From Spirochaetaceae bacterium (GTDB lineage Bacteria; Spirochaetota; Spirochaetia; SZUA-6; Fen-1364): DNA of 6,713 nt. The notes under the pieces were generated by a model. That model was given only the letters and a program-made list of their open reading frames with translations. It made no database searches and was not told where the DNA came from. Positions 6,234 to 6,713 of this stretch are shown here, in pieces; position 1 is the stretch's first letter; each line of letters begins with the position of its first letter. The DNA lies in the NCBI GenBank assembly GCA_003154555.1, contig PMDT01000356.1, forward strand, positions 1 to 6,713, in the 5' to 3' direction. The position numbers and the translations under genes were made by a program.

Positions 6234-6713
6234 ATGGGGGCGATCATTCTCAAGATCAAAGGACTCAGCAAATCCTTCGGCGCCCTCCTTGCACTCGACA
6301 AGGTTGATATAGAAATTGCCGCCGGAAGCATTCACGGCGTCATCGGCCCGAGCGGATCGGGAAAGACCACGCTGCTCAACATCATCGGATCGCTCGACTC
6401 GCCGACCGAGGGGAAGGCCGTCGTCCTAAACCATTCCATCAGCGACCTGTCCCACAAAGAGGCCGCCCGTCTGCGCAATGAGCACATCGGGTTCATCTTT
6501 CAGACGTTCAACTTGCTGCCGGTGTACACCGTTTTCGAAAACGTCGAATTTCCCCTGCTTCTGCTCAAGAACACAACCGGGGAGCGCCGGAAAGCGGTGC
6601 TTGACATCCTCGAATGGGTCGGTCTTTCGGACAAGGTCAATTCCCGACCAGCCCAGTTGTCGGGCGGCGAGAGCCAGCGCATCCGCCTTGCCAGCCAGAT
6701 CGGCTCGGGCCTG
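6234..6713 (+). CDS. ABC transporter ATP-binding protein, LolD/MacB type, 5' part only
   Basis: 160 codons are visible; the frame is open to the window end. Residues 1-~145 are a clear nucleotide-binding domain of the LolD/MacB/FtsE-like group, which energises extrusion of lipoproteins, macrolides or peptides with a FtsX-like permease. They show GLSKSFG near the N-terminus, Walker A G38-P-S-G-S-G-K44-T-T, then LDSPTEG, and the Q-loop IGFIFQ90 followed by TFNLLPVYTVFENVEFPLLL, all typical of that group. The signature begins at LSGGE (142-146). From there the chain reads SQRIRLASQIGSGL, which is the UvrA continuation and not the VAIARAL of transporters, so the tail may not belong to this gene. 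Walker B, D-loop and H-loop lie beyond the window. The ATG at 6234 has no Shine-Dalgarno; TTG at 6222 is an in-frame alternative adding four residues, and a stop at 6195-6197 closes the frame upstream. The transported substrate cannot be told without the permease. Confidence 0.85.
   Translation, partial: MGAIILKIKGLSKSFGALLALDKVDIEIAAGSIHGVIGPSGSGKTTLLNIIGSLDSPTEGKAVVLNHSISDLSHKEAARLRNEHIGFIFQTFNLLPVYTVFENVEFPLLLLKNTTGERRKAVLDILEWVGLSDKVNSRPAQLSGGESQRIRLASQIGSGL
6657..6713 (+). other. UvrA-like signature segment fused to a transporter ATPase (probable misjoin)
   Basis: The last 19 codons read LSGGESQRIRLASQIGSGL. From knowledge of the families, this is nearly identical to the first ABC signature of UvrA, the nucleotide excision repair damage sensor (LSGGEAQRIRLASQIGAGL in Escherichia coli). 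LolD-type ATPases continue LSGGxxQRVAIARAL at this point. LSGGESQR itself is compatible with either family, so the switch falls in the shared stretch at about 6657-6680 and the remaining ~33 bases look like uvrA. The reading frame is kept across the switch, as expected if two genes were joined at a homologous motif. Confidence 0.65.

Overview
The window is GC-rich, tightly packed bacterial DNA with every supported gene on the + strand. It looks like ordinary housekeeping and metabolic sequence from a free-living bacterium. The composition, the ATGA stop/start overlaps and the mix of families would fit a proteobacterial or Desulfobacterota-like genome, but nothing here fixes the taxon. There is no tRNA, rRNA, CRISPR array, IS element or long repeat.

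Layout: (1) 5-3025, a full-length M16C zinc metallopeptidase of the presequence-protease/falcilysin type (cytosolic oligopeptide degradation). (2) 3041-3967, ribonuclease Z (tRNA 3'-end processing), 15 nt downstream. (3) 3968-4026, a short spacer carrying a good Shine-Dalgarno sequence and an 11-codon micro-ORF (3995-4030) whose TGA overlaps the next start. (4) 4027-4950, a ketopantoate reductase (PanE/ApbA) family enzyme. (5) 4947-6179, an M20 ArgE/DapE-type metallo-deacylase/peptidase, overlapping the previous gene by ATGA. (6) 6180-6233, a more AT-rich gap with a plausible sigma70-type promoter. (7) 6234-6713, the 5' part of a LolD/MacB-type ABC ATPase gene that runs off the window end.

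Genes 1 to 5 are probably one transcription unit: same strand, gaps of 15 and 59 nt, then a 4-nt overlap. The PanE-like and M20 genes are the most tightly coupled and may act in one pathway on a small acylated or oxo-acid metabolite. The ABC gene appears to start a new unit.

The oddest signal is at the extreme 3' end. The ABC ATPase is a convincing LolD/MacB-type protein up to its signature motif. The last ~14-19 residues then read as the UvrA signature (LSGGESQRIRLASQIGSGL) instead of the expected LSGGxxQRVAIARAL. The simplest explanation is a misjoin between two ABC genes at a shared signature-motif k-mer near a contig end. A real recombinant is less likely. I found no convincing previously undescribed system.
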